The position numbers and the translations under genes were made by a program. The notes beneath the pieces were generated by a model. That model was given only the letters and a program-made list of their open reading frames with translations. It did not search any database and was not told where the DNA came from. From the NCBI GenBank assembly GCA_023403475.1, contig JAEYEL010000060.1, positions 1 to 18,554 of the forward strand: a stretch of 18,554 bases of DNA, given 5' to 3'. Origin of the DNA: Actinomycetes bacterium (GTDB taxonomy: Bacteria; Actinomycetota; Coriobacteriia; Coriobacteriales; Eggerthellaceae). This document shows, one piece after another, positions 1 to 7,610 of the stretch (its first letter is position 1; every line of letters begins with the position of its first letter).

Positions 1-530
1 GGTCGGATACGGCTCCACTCCCCAAGCCGAATAAATGCGGGGAATGAGCTCGATGCGCCCGGATGGCGTATTGAATCCCGGGCTGCCATCTGGACGCAGC
101 ATCCCTTTCGCGTACTTTTCATACTCGTTGTTCCAGGGATCGTAGCAATGCCCCCCCGCTTCGACAAGGCTCTGGTGATCACGGAACGGACACCCCGTAT
201 CATCATCCTCGATAATATTGTAGTCGCGCAGACCGGCACTTTTGTCTTGCGCGGCGGAAGCTTGGGCTTTCTGGTGGGTAGGCTTGCGAATGGTGCCATC
301 CTCGTCAATTAACGCCAGTCCGGTGGTCATATACTCATCAGCAATGTCAGTCGGCTTGGAAAACGCTTGCCAGGACCAAACAGCTTCGGGTTCAGGCGGC
401 TGCCCAACCAGATGGCGATTTCCTCATCGGACTTTGCCTCGTAGAACTGAGTGACCTTCTTCATCGCGCGAAGAGGGGTCCACCATGTGCGAATAGAGTC
501 GCGCTCAACAGAAGCGGCAACAACCAGATT
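1..530 (-). pseudogene. Molybdopterin oxidoreductase remnant (5'-truncated, frameshifted)
   Basis: The minus strand encodes a piece of a DMSO-reductase-family catalytic subunit. It starts in the region equivalent to about residue 475 of the intact enzyme at 5285-7588 (VERDSIRTWWTPLR..., then IAIWLGSRLNPKLFGPG) and runs through LRPDGSPGFNTPSGRIELIP, which matches the PGFNTPTGRIEL block of the intact enzymes. It leaves the window at base 1. The whole N-terminal half, including the iron-sulfur motif and most of the cofactor domain, is absent: a stop lies at 531-533 and unrelated DNA follows. The reading frame also changes at a run of four A (360-363), where one base appears lost: FGPGKRF is in one frame and SKPTDIADEYMTTG in the next. 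The frameshift alone could be a sequencing slip, but the missing 5' half makes a decayed gene the better reading. The family assignment is sure; whether the C-terminal part is still complete beyond the edge is unknown. Confidence 0.8.
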
Positions 531-780
531 TTAGAAAAAACGGTCAAGGGGCGGTCAAGAGGTCAAGCCACAGCACAACACAACTCAGGTCAGCCCAAGC
601 ATCAACCCAAGGTTTATGGGCAAGATACTCTATGCATCAAAGCGAACATTCATGCTCTCGCTATGAACGGGCACTGCTATTTACGTCTTGCGGCGCGATG
701 AACCTGGCAGTACCTTTCTGTATGATTTGCATTACGAGACGAAAGCGTTTGCGACGATTATCTGAAAGAGAGGAAGAACT
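531..780. other. Intergenic region upstream of the zinc-ribbon/MFS pair
   Basis: This stretch of about 250 bases lies between the truncated oxidoreductase remnant and the small gene at 781. I see no credible gene in it. It should hold the promoter for the plus-strand pair at 781-2268, but I found no -35/-10 pair I trust. The only clear signal is the ribosome-binding site (GAGAGGAAG, about 767-775) just before the ATG at 781. Confidence 0.4.
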
Positions 781-987
781 ATGTGTTTCAGACCAAGCAC
801 GGCAGAGTTCTCGAAATTCCGAGCCTGCCCCGAATGCGGAGGAACAGTCACGAACGATGTTCGGAAATGCCCCAGTTGCGGTGCCGCACTTCCAGAAGCC
901 CCGTCGGCTCCCGGCGCCCCGTCGGCTCCCGGCGCCCCCGGTATCCCCAAGGCCCCCGGTATCCCCAAGGCCCCCGGCGCAATGTAA
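781..987 (+). CDS. Small zinc-ribbon protein with Pro/Gly-rich repeat tail
   Basis: A 68-residue protein starting MCFRP, preceded by a good ribosome-binding site (GAGAGGAAG). Residues 16-33 hold two cysteine knuckles (CPEC...CPSC, Cys16, 19, 30, 33), the pattern of a zinc ribbon or rubredoxin-like metal site. The tail from residue 40 is low complexity, built from two APSAPG and two APGIPK hexapeptides. The protein at 10859-11122 also begins MCFRP and has the same layout, and the one at 7611-7877 is related in plan. All sit beside molybdopterin oxidoreductase genes or remnants, so an accessory role (metal site, electron transfer or assembly) is a guess from context. The function is not recognised. 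The MFS gene starts 9 bases after its stop, suggesting one transcript. Confidence 0.75.
   Translation: MCFRPSTAEFSKFRACPECGGTVTNDVRKCPSCGAALPEAPSAPGAPSAPGAPGIPKAPGIPKAPGAM
898..969 (+). repeat. Two pairs of 18-bp tandem repeats coding hexapeptides
   Basis: Within the small gene at 781-987, bases 898-915 and 916-933 are identical 18-mers coding APSAPG. Bases 934-951 and 952-969 are identical 18-mers coding APGIPK. Perfect in-frame 18-bp copies suggest recent slipped-strand duplication, so the tail length may vary between strains. Confidence 0.9.
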
Positions 988-996
988 TACCCAAAA

Positions 997-2268
997 ATGC
1001 CTGCAGCTTCAGAGCCATACACCTGTTGGAGGAAACCAGCCGGGTTCCTTTGCAAAAGAAATCATCCGGCTGGCTTCTCCACCGCTGCGACACCCGAATC
1101 GCCGAAGTCTGCAAGAAAGCCTACCCGAAGTCTTCTGTTTCTTTTGCTTTTAGAGTGCGTAATCCAGTGCTCGTTCTATATGTTGACGCCCGTCGTTGGA
1201 ATCTATGCGACCGACTTAGGCGCAACTCTTTCAACAGCGGGGATCATCTGCGGCATCAATCCGTTTATCGCTATGGCTGCGAGACCTATTTCGGGCTACC
1301 TTGCAACCATAGTGAAGGAAAAGCCCCTCTTGCTCATAACGCTTCTGGTTTTTTCCATCTGCTCTTTCTCCAGCGCAGAAACGGCCAACGTCCCGCTATA
1401 CGCCTCATTGAGAGCGGTTCAGGGCGCGTGCTTCTCCATTCAGAGCACGCTTATCCTGCTACTTGTTTCCTCATGTTCTCCCCCTAACCGCATTGGGCAA
1501 TCCGTGGGGTGGCTAGGCGCCTCAATAGGAGTTGCTTCAGCAATTGGCCCTGCGCTCGGCCTCTTTATAGCCGAGCAGCAAGGCTGCGAATCAAGCTTGG
1601 TAGCTAGCGGTTCATTGTCTTTGCTGGCCATGCTCCTCGTCCCTTTATTACCTAAAAGCAATCAGCGAGCCAAGGAGGCCTGTTCGAGCGCTCGACGGAA
1701 GAGGGGGTCGGTTGTTGACAGCCTTTTTTGCCCGGCAGCAATTCCCTTTTCATTGGTTAGCGCAGCCTTCTCCATGTGCACAAGTTGCATTTCAGGGTTT
1801 TTGGCTCTTGCCGCCGCAGACCGCAATATTTCCTTTGCAGTCGTTTATTTCATGATTTACTCTGCGCTGCTGCTCTTGGTTCGTCCTTTCGGCGGAAGAA
1901 TCTCAGACAGCCAGCCTTTGAGCCGCATCGTTGCAGTTTCGGCAGTTGCCTGCGCCGCCGCCATGATTCTCTTGGCTTCAGCTCGATCGTTCGCCCCAAT
2001 TGCAATTGCCGGAGTGCTCATGGCGTTTGGCTACGGGATGGCTTCGCCGTCACTCCAAGCCGCATGCTTGAAATCGGATCCGGAGGGAAACTTAGGCACG
2101 GCAAGCAGCACCAGCTTCATCGGAACCGATCTCGGGAACGCATTGGGGCCCATAATCGCTGGTCTCGCCGTTCAGGGTCTTGGGTATGACGTCGCCTTTT
2201 CCCTCGAAGCGCTCTTCCCCATTGCCGCGGGCATAGTATGCAGCAGAATCTCTAGACACGAACACTAG
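997..2268 (+). CDS. MFS transporter (drug:H+ antiporter type)
   Basis: A 423-residue integral membrane protein of the major facilitator superfamily. About 44 hydrophilic residues precede a first membrane helix (LLFLLLLECVIQCSFYMLTP) and then the usual run of about 12 helices. The loop after helix 2 (ARPISGYLATIVKEKP) and its counterpart in the second half (VRPFGGRISDSQPLSR) are the expected signature loops of this superfamily, and the helix-5 type stretch (GWLGASIGVASAIGPALGLFI) resembles motif C of exporters. The likely role is proton-driven export of a small molecule; the substrate is unknown. The start is weakly supported: no strong ribosome-binding site lies before the ATG at 997, so translation may be coupled to the zinc-ribbon gene just upstream, or a non-ATG start further in may be used. 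Confidence 0.8.
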   Translation: MPAASEPYTCWRKPAGFLCKRNHPAGFSTAATPESPKSARKPTRSLLFLLLLECVIQCSFYMLTPVVGIYATDLGATLSTAGIICGINPFIAMAARPISGYLATIVKEKPLLLITLLVFSICSFSSAETANVPLYASLRAVQGACFSIQSTLILLLVSSCSPPNRIGQSVGWLGASIGVASAIGPALGLFIAEQQGCESSLVASGSLSLLAMLLVPLLPKSNQRAKEACSSARRKRGSVVDSLFCPAAIPFSLVSAAFSMCTSCISGFLALAAADRNISFAVVYFMIYSALLLLVRPFGGRISDSQPLSRIVAVSAVACAAAMILLASARSFAPIAIAGVLMAFGYGMASPSLQAACLKSDPEGNLGTASSTSFIGTDLGNALGPIIAGLAVQGLGYDVAFSLEALFPIAAGIVCSRISRHEH

Positions 2269-2283
2269 CGTTTGGAATTGCGA

Positions 2284-2619
2284 ATAGTAGCCCTCCGACC
2301 AGAGCCTGCGGTTGCCGAACTCACACTTCAGGTTGGCGCGCCTCTCGAACATCATGAGCGAACTCTTGCCCTTCAGGCACCCCATGAAGCGCGACCCAAA
2401 GGATCGCAGCAAGGACACGTGGGAGGAATGCACGTGGCCCGGCATCGGACGACCCTCGATTACCTCGACCCCTTTGCGCCCGCAGGGCTGCCGGAATATC
2501 TCGCCCAGCAGGCTCCGGTATTGGCTGTGGATAATTTCGCGTCTATACTTCGGTGCGAGCACGATATGGTATCTGCACATCCACTTCGTGCACGACAGGC
2601 TTTGCGCCTTGTTTGCCAT
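2284..2619 (-). pseudogene. tnpA: IS200/IS605-type transposase TnpA, 3'-truncated and patched
   Basis: The minus strand from ATG 2619 (ribosome-binding site AAAGGCGG) reads MANKAQSLSCTKWMCRYHIV, typical of IS200 TnpA, a single-strand HUH transposase. The metal-binding HVH motif is present (PGHVH). Family similarity stops at the residues EGYY (2284), close to the stop of the MFS gene. The C-terminal part that normally holds the catalytic tyrosine is missing, although the frame stays open in antisense to the MFS gene down to 2092. Between HVH and FMGCLKGKSS the usual LV.IPPK..VS segment is replaced by 13 unrelated residues. Those bases (2373-2437) match the oxidoreductase gene at 7265-7329 in inverted orientation. 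The product should be inactive for transposition. Confidence 0.85.
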
Positions 2620-2787
2620 AATGACCGCCTTTCCAAGGCAGATGCGACCTGAGCACTTGCATCTTAATCCTCGGTCGGCGGTCGTTTGGTTTGCAAGGGT
2701 GGAACCCTCGACGCGCACCCACATAGCGGGCGGTTTATTGCCCTGCGCGCTTCGCGCGAAGGCCGGGGCTGTCGACCCGCAACAGAG

Positions 2788-2811
2788 CGAGAGGCGCTTC
2801 GGCGCCTCTCG
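2788..2811. repeat. Perfect 10-bp hairpin with TTCG loop
   Basis: Bases 2788-2797 (CGAGAGGCGC) pair perfectly with 2802-2811 (GCGCCTCTCG) around the tetraloop TTCG at 2798-2801. A second, smaller GC-rich hairpin, also with a TTCG loop, lies about 45 bases upstream (near 2745-2758). Because it lies on the 5' side of tnpA it may be an IS-end hairpin. No T-run follows on either strand, so it is not a standard terminator. Confidence 0.75.
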
Positions 2812-2865
2812 AAACACGAAGCTATCGACGCAAAGCTCCTTAGCTCGGAACACCGCGCTTATCAA

Positions 2866-3189
2866 CTAGGATAGGTCTGCCAAAGAAGCGCCCTCGGCGT
2901 ATGCGTCAAGGCCATTCATCCTCAATACCCTCATTATCCCGGGAGAAACATTGATGATTGAGAACTTTCCTCCCTCGCGCGAGTCCATCGCTCCGTCGGC
3001 AAGCGTAATCGCCTTGATTCCGTCATTCATCAGATGCGTAACTGCAGCGAAATCGAATACGACTTCTGTTATATCCGTCGGAATGTCGGCAATCCTCGCC
3101 AAAACCTCAGGAGCATTGTTTCTTTTGTCGAAACGACCCTCGATTGCAATAACCCAGCATGATCCCGCTTCGTTAAACGTGACAGCCAT
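2866..3189 (-). CDS. STAS-domain protein (anti-sigma-factor-antagonist-like)
   Basis: A 107-residue, single-domain protein with the STAS pattern: an N-terminal beta strand pair (SCWVIAIEGRFD), then TEVVFDFAAVTHLMNDGIKAI, and a C-terminal GGKFSIINVSPGIMRVLRMNGL block. STAS proteins bind partner kinases, anti-sigma factors or transporter tails. The start is well supported by AAGGGAGG seven bases before the ATG. In classical members a serine in a D-S-G context is phosphorylated; here the same place reads N55-D56-G57, so the acceptor serine is replaced by aspartate and the protein may be permanently in a phospho-like state (inference). It is the last gene of the run and lies 100 bases after the DcuC-type carrier. 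Confidence 0.75.
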   Translation of the reverse strand: MAVTFNEAGSCWVIAIEGRFDKRNNAPEVLARIADIPTDITEVVFDFAAVTHLMNDGIKAITLADGAMDSREGGKFSIINVSPGIMRVLRMNGLDAYAEGASLADLS

Positions 3190-3289
3190 GCAAGCCTCCC
3201 TTCTTTAATATCTGGCAAGGCGGGTGCCTTTGAATGCGCGAAGCGTTGGGAGCGCCCGCGCTCGCCGTAAGTTAACAGCTTTTTGCTTC

Positions 3290-4690
3290 CTACATCATAG
3301 GCAGCGCGTAGAACAGAACGGCCCAAACGAACGTAGCCACAGCGCCCGCCATTGCGGGAACGACCGCAAAACGCATATAGACCATTACGTCTACGTTATG
3401 GATTTCGGCGCAATACAGAGCGGTCGCGCTGAACGGCTGCAAACGAGTGCCGAGGCCTGCGCCGAACACCAGAATGAGGACCACAATGGGGAGCAAAGCT
3501 GCGTTGCCCGTTGCGTTTGCAACTTCAACAATTGCAGGAATGAGCACAGGAATGGCCAGAGTTGCGCCAGCCAAGCCCATCATGACGATGTACAGAACGA
3601 AAATGACCACCAACATTGGCCAGAAGCCAAGACCAAGACCGCCGACCAGGGAATTCATAATGACTTTAATACCGCCAAGATTATTCAGAACGCTGCCGAA
3701 CAGCGTGCCCATTGCAACAATAGCCACAACACGACCAAAAGCATCGCCCATGCCATGATAGAACGTGGGGCCAATCTCGTTGAGCATGTTCTTGCGATTG
3801 CCCTTGCCAACAACGAAGAAATGGCAGATACCGGAAATGATCAGGCTGAGGAAGTATGCCGCGACGACGCTCATGACCACGCCACCCGGCCCCATCTTGC
3901 TAAACACAAAAATGAAGACCAAGGGGATGAGCGGGAGCAGACCATACCACTTGGGCACGCCGAGGGTTTTGATGTCGAGTTCCATAATATCTGCGGTACC
4001 ACAGCCGTCGTCGCCCTTGCGCCTCAGAGCCTTCGACCAAAGCGCCAACACGATGCCGCATACAAGCTCGATGACCACAGCGGTCAGGAAGCCGTACTGG
4101 ACGAAGAACGTCGCTGCATCGAGGTTAATGCCCAGAAGGCCAATGCCCATGGAAACGAACGGGTTTGCAGGGCCAGCGAAGCAGCCGCAGCCTAAAAGCA
4201 AAGCGACTGCGGCCGTCAGCGGATGGCAGCCGGCCGCAACAAGCACGGGATAGATTGTCGCAAGGCAGACGCAGTAGCAGCTCATTCCAGACGGAATAAT
4301 GATTAGAACCAAAAAACCAAGAACCGGAGCTAAGCATATGAGGGCAAACGAAGATTTAACCTTCGTCAAAGGGATGGCGAGCAGGCCTGCGAACATGTTG
4401 GAGGCTTTGATTTTGTCCATGAAAACCGAGTAAGCCATGACCGTCATGATTAGAATGCCCGAGCCAGTTACCGTGCTCGTCAGCGAGACCCTCCAAGCTT
4501 CGAAGTTATCCAACCAAATATTGCCGATCGAGTTTTCGCCAATTACCGAAGTGCCGTTGATAGCAGTAGCGCAGAGGTACCCCACAACGGACAATCCCGT
4601 AAGGACAGTTAAAATGTTGTACTTCTTTATGATAGAAACAATCAGGATCGCGAAAAGCGCCAACGTTATAACGACTTTAAAAACGTCCAT
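3290..4690 (-). CDS. DcuC-family anaerobic C4-dicarboxylate-type transporter
   Basis: A 466-residue polytopic membrane protein (MDVFKVVITLALFAILIVSI...) with 10 or more hydrophobic segments. Its length is close to E. coli DcuC, and it carries the DcuC-like block YHGMGDAFGRVVAIVAMGTL and a late AGLGTRLQPFSATAL block. The family exchanges C4-dicarboxylates such as fumarate and succinate in anaerobes; in this context it may instead move the substrate or product of the neighbouring reductases. I chose ATG 4690 rather than the longer open frame up to 4846, because AGGAGGGG lies just upstream and the first membrane helix begins there. It is 200 bases downstream of the ferredoxin gene at 4891-5238, with a hairpin in the gap, so it could be co-transcribed or have its own promoter. 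Confidence 0.8.
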   Translation of the reverse strand: MDVFKVVITLALFAILIVSIIKKYNILTVLTGLSVVGYLCATAINGTSVIGENSIGNIWLDNFEAWRVSLTSTVTGSGILIMTVMAYSVFMDKIKASNMFAGLLAIPLTKVKSSFALICLAPVLGFLVLIIIPSGMSCYCVCLATIYPVLVAAGCHPLTAAVALLLGCGCFAGPANPFVSMGIGLLGINLDAATFFVQYGFLTAVVIELVCGIVLALWSKALRRKGDDGCGTADIMELDIKTLGVPKWYGLLPLIPLVFIFVFSKMGPGGVVMSVVAAYFLSLIISGICHFFVVGKGNRKNMLNEIGPTFYHGMGDAFGRVVAIVAMGTLFGSVLNNLGGIKVIMNSLVGGLGLGFWPMLVVIFVLYIVMMGLAGATLAIPVLIPAIVEVANATGNAALLPIVVLILVFGAGLGTRLQPFSATALYCAEIHNVDVMVYMRFAVVPAMAGAVATFVWAVLFYALPMM

Positions 4691-4848
4691 TTTATCCCCT
4701 CCTCTAGGAGTAGTGGCTTTCGGCCAATGCCAGTTAAACATAGGCTGTTCCATGTTGCGACCGCGAGAGAAGCGACGTCGTCGCCAGACGCCTTCAGAGC
4801 AAGGACTCTGCCGCCGTCGTACGTCATGCAGCAACATCCCGGCCAATC

Positions 4849-4870
4849 GGCAGGGGCAGAAGCCCCTGCC
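4849..4870. repeat. 9-bp hairpin in the ferredoxin/transporter gap
   Basis: GGCAGGGGC (4849-4857) pairs with GCCCCTGCC (4862-4870) around a 4-base loop. It lies in the 200-base space (4691-4890) between the ferredoxin and carrier genes, which otherwise holds nothing I recognise. No T-run follows on the minus strand, so it is more likely an mRNA processing or stability element than an intrinsic terminator. Confidence 0.6.
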
Positions 4871-4890
4871 CTATGCTACAACCCCGTTCT

Positions 4891-5238
4891 TCACCCGCGC
4901 CCTTGAGCCGGAACAAACAGAACCATCATGTCTTTAGTAATCTTGCCTGCCAGTTCTTCTATCGACCCGTACTCCATCACTTGGGACTGACAGTGATGGA
5001 CGCAGGTTGGCCAACGCCCTTCCTCGACTCTCTTTGCGCATAAGTCGCAGAGTGCGGTAGGAACCGGCACAAACGTATACTCCCATTTTCCCGGTTTGTA
5101 TTCGCGAGGGCCAAAGGTGGTAAGCTGGATTCCCCATTCGCCCTCTTTCAGGCCATGCTCAACTTTGCAGGCCATTTCGCAGGTATGGCATCCTGTGCAA
5201 AACTCGTAGTCGATAAGCAGACCGTATTGATTGCTCAT
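4891..5238 (-). CDS. Two-cluster 4Fe-4S ferredoxin, partner of oxidoreductase 1
   Basis: A 115-residue soluble iron-sulfur protein. It has one N-terminal motif CTGCHTCEMAC (Cys14, 17, 20, 24) and one C-terminal motif CDLCAKRVEEGRWPTCVHHC. These correspond to the first and last cysteine groups of DmsB-type electron-transfer subunits; the two middle groups are absent, so two rather than four clusters are expected. There is no signal peptide. It lies 46 bases after the catalytic subunit at 5285-7588 and should pass electrons to it in the cytoplasm. A close relative sits at 8151-8483 after the second catalytic subunit. The ribosome-binding site is modest (GAGAAAGG). Confidence 0.9.
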   Translation of the reverse strand: MSNQYGLLIDYEFCTGCHTCEMACKVEHGLKEGEWGIQLTTFGPREYKPGKWEYTFVPVPTALCDLCAKRVEEGRWPTCVHHCQSQVMEYGSIEELAGKITKDMMVLFVPAQGRG

Positions 5239-5284
5239 TTTTTCAACCTTTCTCTTCGGGGCAAAACGCCTCAGCGCCGCCTGC

Positions 5285-7588
5285 CTACCAGCTGGGATCG
5301 TATTCGGGGCTATAGTCCTCGAGTTTGCTTATCTTGCACATTTGAGTGCTGTACGGAGCGGCAAAGCTCGAAGGGCCGTTGTCACACATGGGGACGAGGC
5401 AATTGATGTTCGACTCGAACACGCCGAAGTAACCGCCGTCTGCGCTACCGTCCCGCTCGGGGAACCACCAGCCATGCTCAGCCTCTATGACGTTATCCGC
5501 CATAGAGTCGTTGATCGTGCAAACCTCGCGAGCTTCACCGAGATAGTTTTGGATCAGGACCCAATCTCCCTCTTTGATCCCGTTTTCTTCGGCCACTTTG
5601 CTGTTCATCTCGCAGCGAGGCCAACGATGAAACTCCCTCATTGACTTCAGCTGCCTGTGCTCCGAATGGAAGAATTCCCAAGAACGGCGACCCGTCGCCA
5701 GAACATAGGGGTATTCGCTTGCCACATCGGGAGTAGATATCGGGCTCGGCACAGGTTCTTCGTAGTACGGAAGCGGGTTTAGCCCAACATTCTGAAAAGT
5801 CGTGCACCACAGCTCGATTCGCCCGGTCGGCGTGTTGAAGCCAGGGGCGCCGTCATCTCGAAGCAGGCCCTCCTTGTACTTGTAATAGTGCCAATCTTCA
5901 TAGCGATATGTGATGTCGCGCAGATCTGAATAAGAGAACGGCTCGCCGAAATCGACCGACTGCAGATCGTCCATAACGCTGTTGAAAAAATCCTCGACAT
6001 TGTCCCACGGAACGGCTTCAGGGTTCAATCTATGTCCAAGATCGAGAATAATTTGCTCGTCGCACCTCGTGTCGCCGCCATCAGCCGCAATGTTGATTGC
6101 GCGGATAGGCTGCCACCAACCGCGCACGCCCATGCGCTCCGGCCCCATCTGAACGGGCAGGAAGATATCGGCGTTAGCCATGGCGGTCGGGGTCATGAAC
6201 AGGTCGGTCACGACAAAGAACTCCACGTCTTTGCAAGCCGCAAACGTTCGCTTGGGGTCGGCAGACATGTTTGCGACGTAGTTGCTGGAGTTCTCAAAGA
6301 TCATCTTGATCGGATACGGCTCGTCCGTCTCAAGGGCTTCAAGAACTTTGTCCGACGACGTGTTGGCCGTAATGCCCATGGCGTGCAGCGGGTACTCTGC
6401 GTTCCCCAATCGCTTGTCGGCATCTGGAATAGTCCACTGAAGAGCACGGCGCACATCGTGCTGAATATAGCCAGTCGTACACAGAATGTTGCCTCCGGGA
6501 TTATCAACGTTGCCGGTTATGGCCCAAAGGGCGTTCACCGCGTGGATGGCCCCAACGCCGTGCTTTTGCTGGTCGAGCGCAAGACCCCACTGAATGCTTG
6601 CCGGCTTTGCGGTCGCGTACATACGGGCGGCGCCCACCAATGTCTCTGCCGGAACGCCCGAAATCCTCTCAACAACATCCGGCGTGTAGGGGTCTGCCGC
6701 CTGGGCAAGCTGCTCGAACCCGTAGCACCATGCGTCAACGAACTCATGATCCCAGAGATCCTCTTCGCAAATAACCCGGATCATCCCCAGCGCAACACAG
6801 GCATCGGTACCCGGACGCAAACGCAACCAGAACTCGGAGTGCGCCGCCTGCCATGTCAGACGAGGGTCGACGGTGATGAGCTTCGTCCCTCTCCGCTGCA
6901 TATCGATAATCCAGTGGCCCATGAAGCCATCGGGGTTAGAGACGAGAGCGTTGTTGCCCCAGACCATGACAACTTCGGGCAGGACGAACCGAGGGTCGTC
7001 GTAGCGCCCTTCGTACATTTGACCGCAGTCGATAATCGCGGAATCTCCTTGGACGCAAGCCATAACCGCCAAACGCGGGCTATAGCACGACTCGCCGCTC
7101 AAAAAGCCATAGGACAGGTTCGGACTCTGAAAAACGGTTCCGTTAATTGCGGCGCCTTGCCAGGTGGCGTTGCGTCCGGTTCCGGAAAAAGTGCATATCG
7201 ACTTATTGCCATACGTTTCAATAATGCGGCGGGCTTCCCGCTCAATAATGTCGTACGCCTCGTCCCACGTGCATTCCTCCCACGTGTCCTTGCCGCGATC
7301 CTTTGGGTCGCGCTTCATGGGGTGCCTGACACGCGTTGGGTGGTTCGTCGCCTCGGGAACCGCGAAGCAACGCATGCACAGCCGGCCGTTGTAGACCGGG
7401 TTCTTGGGATCGCCCTCTATTTTCGCCAGCTTTCCGTCTTTGTCCGTGTAGAACAACACGCCACAGCCATTGTGGCAGCCGGGGCCGGACCATTGGGTGG
7501 AGCGGGTCACCGTGTACTCGCCTTCCTGCCAGCGCCACTCGTCGCGGTAAAGCTCGTCGTTCACTTCCCGGAACATAAACCTTGCCAT
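5285..7588 (-). CDS. Molybdopterin-dependent oxidoreductase 1 (DMSO reductase family catalytic subunit)
   Basis: A 767-residue protein. Residues 30-86 form the iron-sulfur entry domain (GPGCHNGCGV with Cys38 and Cys42, then GRLCMRC with Cys71 and Cys74). The molybdopterin-binding body follows to about residue 520, and the C-terminal dinucleotide-binding domain starts near ATGRRSWEFFHSEHRQ. The segment SGESCYSPR places Cys168 where the family usually has its protein ligand to molybdenum (inference). No twin-arginine or other signal peptide is visible, so the enzyme is probably cytoplasmic. The class resembles the gut actinobacterial reductases that include catechol dehydroxylases, but the substrate is not readable. 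A ribosome-binding site (AAGGTGAG) lies before ATG 7588. The stretch coding RHPMKRDPKDRGKDTW (7265-7329) recurs inside the tnpA remnant. Confidence 0.92.
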   Translation of the reverse strand: MARFMFREVNDELYRDEWRWQEGEYTVTRSTQWSGPGCHNGCGVLFYTDKDGKLAKIEGDPKNPVYNGRLCMRCFAVPEATNHPTRVRHPMKRDPKDRGKDTWEECTWDEAYDIIEREARRIIETYGNKSICTFSGTGRNATWQGAAINGTVFQSPNLSYGFLSGESCYSPRLAVMACVQGDSAIIDCGQMYEGRYDDPRFVLPEVVMVWGNNALVSNPDGFMGHWIIDMQRRGTKLITVDPRLTWQAAHSEFWLRLRPGTDACVALGMIRVICEEDLWDHEFVDAWCYGFEQLAQAADPYTPDVVERISGVPAETLVGAARMYATAKPASIQWGLALDQQKHGVGAIHAVNALWAITGNVDNPGGNILCTTGYIQHDVRRALQWTIPDADKRLGNAEYPLHAMGITANTSSDKVLEALETDEPYPIKMIFENSSNYVANMSADPKRTFAACKDVEFFVVTDLFMTPTAMANADIFLPVQMGPERMGVRGWWQPIRAINIAADGGDTRCDEQIILDLGHRLNPEAVPWDNVEDFFNSVMDDLQSVDFGEPFSYSDLRDITYRYEDWHYYKYKEGLLRDDGAPGFNTPTGRIELWCTTFQNVGLNPLPYYEEPVPSPISTPDVASEYPYVLATGRRSWEFFHSEHRQLKSMREFHRWPRCEMNSKVAEENGIKEGDWVLIQNYLGEAREVCTINDSMADNVIEAEHGWWFPERDGSADGGYFGVFESNINCLVPMCDNGPSSFAAPYSTQMCKISKLEDYSPEYDPSW

Positions 7589-7610
7589 TTTCTCACCTTA
7601 CTTTCTTCCG

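Larger units (their letters stand above)
2269..2865 (-). mobile_element. Remnant of an IS200-like insertion sequence
   Basis: The space between two convergent genes (MFS stop at 2268, STAS stop at 2866) is filled by the degraded tnpA and about 245 bases of its upstream flank, which codes for nothing recognisable. The flank contains strong hairpins (for example 2788-2811), as expected near the left end of IS200-type elements, which are recognised as folded single strands. I cannot fix the exact ends because these elements lack terminal inverted repeats and the right end appears lost with the tnpA 3' part. Confidence 0.6.

Noticed and set aside
898..969. CRISPR-like repeat array
   Set aside because: The units are adjacent with no spacers and code in-frame hexapeptides.
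632..1153. Plus-strand open frame overlapping the zinc-ribbon gene and the MFS start
   Set aside because: The frames at 781 and 997 carry real family features. This one is an overlapping shadow without a start signal.
2373..2437. Template/variable repeat pair of a diversity-generating retroelement
   Set aside because: The two copies differ at only one base, the second lies inside a conserved enzyme block, and no reverse transcriptase is present.
2788..2811. Intrinsic terminator for the MFS or STAS gene
   Set aside because: The hairpin is strong, but no T-run follows on either strand, and it lies within the insertion-sequence remnant.
3224..4195. Plus-strand open frame of 323 codons over the DcuC-type carrier
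   Set aside because: Antisense to a clear membrane-protein gene. The translation is rich in His, Asn and Gln without any recognisable pattern.
4691..4846. Longer N-terminus for the DcuC-type carrier
   Set aside because: The extra 52 residues are Arg-rich and unlike the family; a strong ribosome-binding site sits just before ATG 4690.
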